Shown one piece after another: positions 61,231 to 64,000 of a stretch of DNA of 64,000 nucleotides; positions within the stretch are counted from its first letter, which is position 1; each line of letters begins with the position of its first letter. Position numbers and translations under genes: made by a program. The DNA comes from an uncultured Bizionia sp. (GTDB taxonomy: Bacteria > Bacteroidota > Bacteroidia > Flavobacteriales > Flavobacteriaceae), in contig CANMCF010000024.1 of NCBI GenBank assembly GCA_947496215.1, positions 1-64,000 on the forward strand, written 5' to 3'. The notes below the pieces were generated by a model that saw only the letters and a program-made list of their open reading frames with translations, searched no databases and was not told the DNA's origin.

Positions 61231-62250
61231 ATGATTTTTTTTATAAGAAAACAAACGGATAAGCTAGTAATTGTTTTACTCACTTTCCTATGTTTAAACT
61301 CTTGCTATACTGATAAAGAATTAGTAATAGAAGACCAAAATACGGATGCTCCTCTACAAGAAGAAAACTATGTAATCGCCAATGTCAAGGGGATATTTTA
61401 TACACTTGCAAAAGATGAAGGAGATGGATATTATTCATATAATGACGATATGCTTGTGCATCAAGATAATATTGTGAGTATGGAAGCCACTACAGATATG
61501 TCTTTTGAAGATATTACAAAAGAGATCGACAGCTTAAATGTAGGCATTAAAAAATTTGGAGGAACCAATAAGGCTGATACTAGGTATAACAGCGTTATTG
61601 AACAAGGTGCTGTTTTATGGGGCCTTGACAGTGCTACAAAAAAAAACACAGTTGATTTTTCAATAGATCCCAGCTTTAGCAATTCCCAACAAGCAAATAT
61701 TTATACTGCGCTTTCAAATTGGGCCCAAAATACCAATATTAGTTTTCGAGTTTTCCCATATAATCAGAATACTTCTTTGATAAATATTGTTAAAGCTAGT
61801 ACGGGGTGTAGTTGTACTGTTGGTTATCCGGGATACAACAAATTGGGTACAATGAAATTAAGTACCACCTGCGATGTACAATCAATAACACATGAAATAG
61901 GTCATGCAGTGGGGTTAATCCATGAACATCAACGGCCAAAAAGAGACCAGTACCTAACGATCCCTTCCAATTTATATTCGAAAATAAAAGCCCAATTTGG
62001 TTCTAGTTTGGCAAATACTGTGAAAGCTAATTTAGCGAAAGATCTAGTATATAGTGATCAATTACCATACGACTATACATCTGTAATGCATTATGGATCC
62101 TGGCCTAGAAATCACCAACCCCTAAGAGATTATCTCATGGGCATTAATTTACCACTTTTCACAAAAAAAACTGGAGTAGAGGTTACAAGACCAACATACG
62201 GCTTGACATTTGATGATATTAAGAAAGTAAATCTTGCATACCCAGACTAA
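61231..62250 (+). CDS. Astacin-like (M12A) metalloprotease lipoprotein
   Basis: The 339-residue protein has a lipoprotein signal ('LNSC', Cys about residue 25). The zinc motif 'HEIGHAVGLIHEHQRPKRD' (about 221-239) is typical of astacins, and 'SVMHYGSW' (about 286) is the Met-turn. The ~110 residues before the catalytic domain are probably a propeptide. A terminator follows. Function is extracellular protein cleavage; the target is unknown, and toxin use is possible. Confidence 0.9.
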   Translation: MIFFIRKQTDKLVIVLLTFLCLNSCYTDKELVIEDQNTDAPLQEENYVIANVKGIFYTLAKDEGDGYYSYNDDMLVHQDNIVSMEATTDMSFEDITKEIDSLNVGIKKFGGTNKADTRYNSVIEQGAVLWGLDSATKKNTVDFSIDPSFSNSQQANIYTALSNWAQNTNISFRVFPYNQNTSLINIVKASTGCSCTVGYPGYNKLGTMKLSTTCDVQSITHEIGHAVGLIHEHQRPKRDQYLTIPSNLYSKIKAQFGSSLANTVKANLAKDLVYSDQLPYDYTSVMHYGSWPRNHQPLRDYLMGINLPLFTKKTGVEVTRPTYGLTFDDIKKVNLAYPD

Positions 62251-62329
62251 TGATGGACTAATACAGTGTATATTCTTAAAATAGATCCTACCTAAACGGG
62301 AGTTATTCATTATGCAAATCATTTACACT

Positions 62330-62362
62330 AAAAAACACCTGAATCATATTTGGGTGTTTTTT
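62330..62362 (+). terminator. Terminator after the astacin gene
   Basis: Arms AAAAAACACC (62330-62339) and GGTGTTTTTT (62353-62362) form a stem next to the CTAT core at 62369-62372. It resembles the terminator at 49339-49372 closely. Confidence 0.8.
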
Positions 62363-62375
62363 ATTTAACTATAGT

Positions 62376-62677
62376 TTATTTTACTTCAAGTTCTTCGTGC
62401 CTATCATAAAGGCCTCCATTGTCAAATACGTTTCCTTTCAGAAATTTTTTTAAAAACTCTTCAAGTGATGAAGTCATTGCTTTTTTTGGGTAACTACCAT
62501 TGAATATTTCATACTTTCCAGCTTCCGTAATTCTAATTCCCCACATATCCGAATAAATCATATATTCTGAAAAATAAATCCAACTTTGTTTTCAAATTCA
62601 GTTATGTCAAAGTTAGAAGCGGAAGGATTTATTTTTATTCCATCTATTCTGTGTTTTTCAGCTATTAACTCTTTCAT
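62376..62677 (-). pseudogene. Frameshifted SMI1/KNR4-like immunity protein
   Basis: The frame from 62677 gives 'MKELIAEKHRIDGIKINP' and 'EFENKVGFIFQ' and then stops. One extra base near 62568 would join it to the frame 'MIYSDMWGIRITEAGKYEIF' that ends at 62376 with 'SSLEEFLKKFLKGN'. Together they resemble SMI1/KNR4 proteins. The stop is close to a CTAT core. The gene is probably decayed. Confidence 0.55.
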
Positions 62678-62689
62678 TACATTTTTTTA

Positions 62690-62974
62690 TTAGTGACCAA
62701 ATATTCCACCAAGAATGAATAAAACAGGAGTTATTATCAAAAAAGAATATCCTATTTTCCTTATTAAAATTTTCTTTTTCAATTTTTCAATAATCTCATT
62801 ATCTGAACTTAATGAAATAGCTTTTCTCATATGTTTTAAACCATAAAAAGGTTTATTTGTGTTTGTTTCAAAATTTTTAACCTTTGATATAATTCGACTA
62901 GGATTAGATATTAAGATTATAATTATTCCTAAAATCCAAGATGACATCATCAGCGTGGAGAATATTGCGTTCAT
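62690..62974 (-). CDS. Two-helix membrane protein, 94 aa
   Basis: Hydrophobic segments lie at about 4-24 and 73-93, with a charged loop between ('KHMRKAISLSSDNEIIEKL'). It lies 15 bp after the inverted 58-bp hairpin and 12 bp before the SMI1-like start. Family unknown. Confidence 0.6.
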   Translation of the reverse strand: MNAIFSTLMMSSWILGIIIILISNPSRIISKVKNFETNTNKPFYGLKHMRKAISLSSDNEIIEKLKKKILIRKIGYSFLIITPVLFILGGIFGH

Positions 62975-62989
62975 TTTTTAATTATAGCT

Positions 62990-63047
62990 AACTATTATAT
63001 AAGTGTATTGCACTTATTTTCCTTATATGTGCAATAGCACAAAATCT
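62990..63047 (-). repeat. 58-bp hairpin boundary, inverted copy
   Basis: An exact inverted copy of 53467-53524. On the minus strand it lies 4 bp after the stop of the 34-aa peptide (63052) and 15 bp before the start of the 94-aa protein, the layout expected for a cassette boundary. Confidence 0.7.
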
Positions 63048-63051
63048 GTAG

Positions 63052-63156
63052 TTATTTCTTTCTTTTCTTATTCAAATACAGAGTATAAAAGACCATACTC
63101 AAGGAAATAATAATTGAAACCAAACTAATGATTAAAGCAATTGAAGGTGTAGACAT
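63052..63156 (-). CDS. Tiny membrane peptide with basic tail, second copy
   Basis: Identical in sequence to the peptide at 56921-57025. The stop (63052-63054) overlaps the CTAC core on this strand. Confidence 0.58.
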   Translation of the reverse strand: MSTPSIALIISLVSIIISLSMVFYTLYLNKKRKK

Positions 63157-63173
63157 ATAAAAAGTATTTAGGT

Positions 63174-63464
63174 TTAACTATATGTCTTTGAAATTAAATA
63201 AAAGTTACAAATCAATAAAAAAACAGTAGCTTTTGCCGAATAATGGCATTGATAATAAATATGTTCGTATCCAAGTTTTGTAATTTCATTTAGAACGATA
63301 GCGTCAGGTACAACTTCTTCATAAGAGCTTAATGTTATTATTTCTTTCAAGCTACCCCTAATCCATTTGTTAAATTCATCTTTGTCTAGATTAAATACCT
63401 CACTATATAAATTTGGACTTTCATCGAGGCATAAATTATAAAAGTCGATCTTGTTTATGTTCAT
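63174..63464 (-). pseudogene. 3'-truncated copy of the 51927 gene, inverted
   Basis: Same 239-bp start as the 51927 gene and the same unrelated tail as the copy at 56613-56903. Confidence 0.75.
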
Positions 63465-63478
63465 TTTTTTTTACTATA

Positions 63479-63715
63479 CTAATAAAATTCAATAAAATTA
63501 TTCAGACACATAATCTAGGTGATATTATCTATCCAGATTTTGAAAGATTAAGTAGGATTTACGGAGAATTAGGTAATGTTCTTCATGTTGGAGAAAGTGA
63601 AAAGTTGATTTACGAAACTGATGAAGATTTAGATAGAATAGAAAACCTTGTTTTAGAGAGTTATAAGTATTTGCAGAAATATAGGAATTACTCGTTGGTT
63701 TGGAAAATATTATAG
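63479..63715 (+). pseudogene. 3' fragment of a gene cut by the inverted repeat
   Basis: The frame reading 'IKFNKIIQTHNLGDIIYPDF' to 'YSLVWKIL' is coding-like, but its start is lost: upstream it runs into the 431-bp repeat. Family not recognised. A partial attC-like sequence seems to follow its stop codon. Confidence 0.55.
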
Positions 63716-64000
63716 AAACCACCTTGCTCGGTCATAGTTTGTCGCTACCGCTAAGCTTTGCTTAGTGTCGATAAGAATAAGAAATCACGTTACTAAACTA
63801 AGAGCTAGTTTCCAACAAGTACAGGTAAGATTTACTGCTATAGACTATATCTAACAAAAGCGGAATACAACGGAATTTGTTTGGTGTTTGGGAGAAGTGT
63901 AACTTCCTGATTAAGAAGTTACATAAATAATTAAACTGATAAAAAACACGTAGTTCTACGTGTTTTTTTGTTTGTTTAAAAGACTAGCTTTGAAAGCCTT
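63716..64000. other. End of window: possible attC-like remnant and a terminator
   Basis: From 63717, TCATAG and CACGTTAC with an inner CTAAGC-TTT-GCTTAG look like a worn attC-like boundary. GTAACTTC (63899-63906) pairs with GAAGTTAC (63915-63922). No gene is recognised. Confidence 0.4.
63941..63968 (+). terminator. Terminator near the window end
   Basis: Arms AAAAAACACGTAG (63941-63953) and CTACGTGTTTTTT (63956-63968) form a strong stem. Confidence 0.85.

Larger units (their letters stand above)
63048..63478 (-). repeat. 431-bp repeat, copy 2 (inverted)
   Basis: The inverted copy of 56599-57029, containing the same truncated gene and tiny peptide gene. It replaces the 5' part of a gene whose 3' end survives to 63715. 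Confidence 0.85.

Noticed and set aside
51460-63480. Considered whether the repeats form a CRISPR array
   Set aside because: The repeats are irregularly spaced, partly inverted and separated by genes, unlike CRISPR repeats and spacers.

Overview
The window looks like the chromosome of a marine-type member of the Flavobacteriaceae (Bacteroidota). Pointers are the AT-rich base composition, -7 promoter elements of the Bacteroidota form TAnnTTTG, C-terminal type IX secretion (T9SS) sorting domains on two secreted proteins, a fused CcoN-CcoO oxidase subunit, and DUF547, DUF3108 and GEVED-type proteins. No rRNA, tRNA, CRISPR array or integrase gene was recognised.

Bases 1-29.4 kb form a coherent low-oxygen respiration region. 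It holds an outer-membrane barrel plus the Fe-S repair protein RIC; a complete nine-gene molybdenum-cofactor operon (moeA to moaA, minus strand); a divergent periplasmic nitrate reductase operon (napD, napA, a four-haem NapB-like protein, a second four-haem lipoprotein, an NrfC-like ferredoxin and an NrfD-like quinol dehydrogenase, no napC); a universal stress protein; an FNR/CRP regulator; the cbb3 oxidase genes and their assembly factors (ccoI, ccoS, ccoNO, ccoQ, ccoP, ccoG, ccoH, a TauE/SafE-like protein); and anaerobic haem synthesis (hemN). Six palindromes of the form GATGAY-N4-RTCATC lie upstream of these units. In every case the palindrome centre is 36.5 bp from the last base of a TAnnTTTG-like -7 element, which is what a class II FNR promoter should look like. 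Two boxes appear to serve divergent promoters.

Bases 29.4-48.2 kb are ordinary accessory and housekeeping genes: an MBL-fold protein, an FAD-linked oxidase, lipoproteins, a DUF3108 protein, two tandem M28 peptidases, a sterol-desaturase family protein, a DUF547 protein, a 1199-residue M43 metalloprotease exported by T9SS, and a haem-c lipoprotein. Remnants of a family of tiny membrane peptides with acidic tails sit in the gaps at 40-42 kb.

Bases 48.2-64 kb are a gene-poor to cassette-like accessory zone. It has duplicated terminator-ended intergenic units, then small orphan genes (DUF2200, DUF2199, DUF4240, DUF2695-like, HEPN-like, ASCH-like, SMI1-like, tiny transmembrane peptides). These are separated by two kinds of recurring boundary: long imperfect hairpins with one bulged arm, resembling integron attC sites, and a short core CTAC/WGT at which copies of repeated genes start to diverge. 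A 431-bp inverted repeat (56.6 and 63.0 kb) and a 58-bp inverted repeat (53.5 and 63.0 kb) share these boundaries. Several genes here are truncated or frameshifted. This zone is the best candidate for an undescribed mobile-cassette system in the window.
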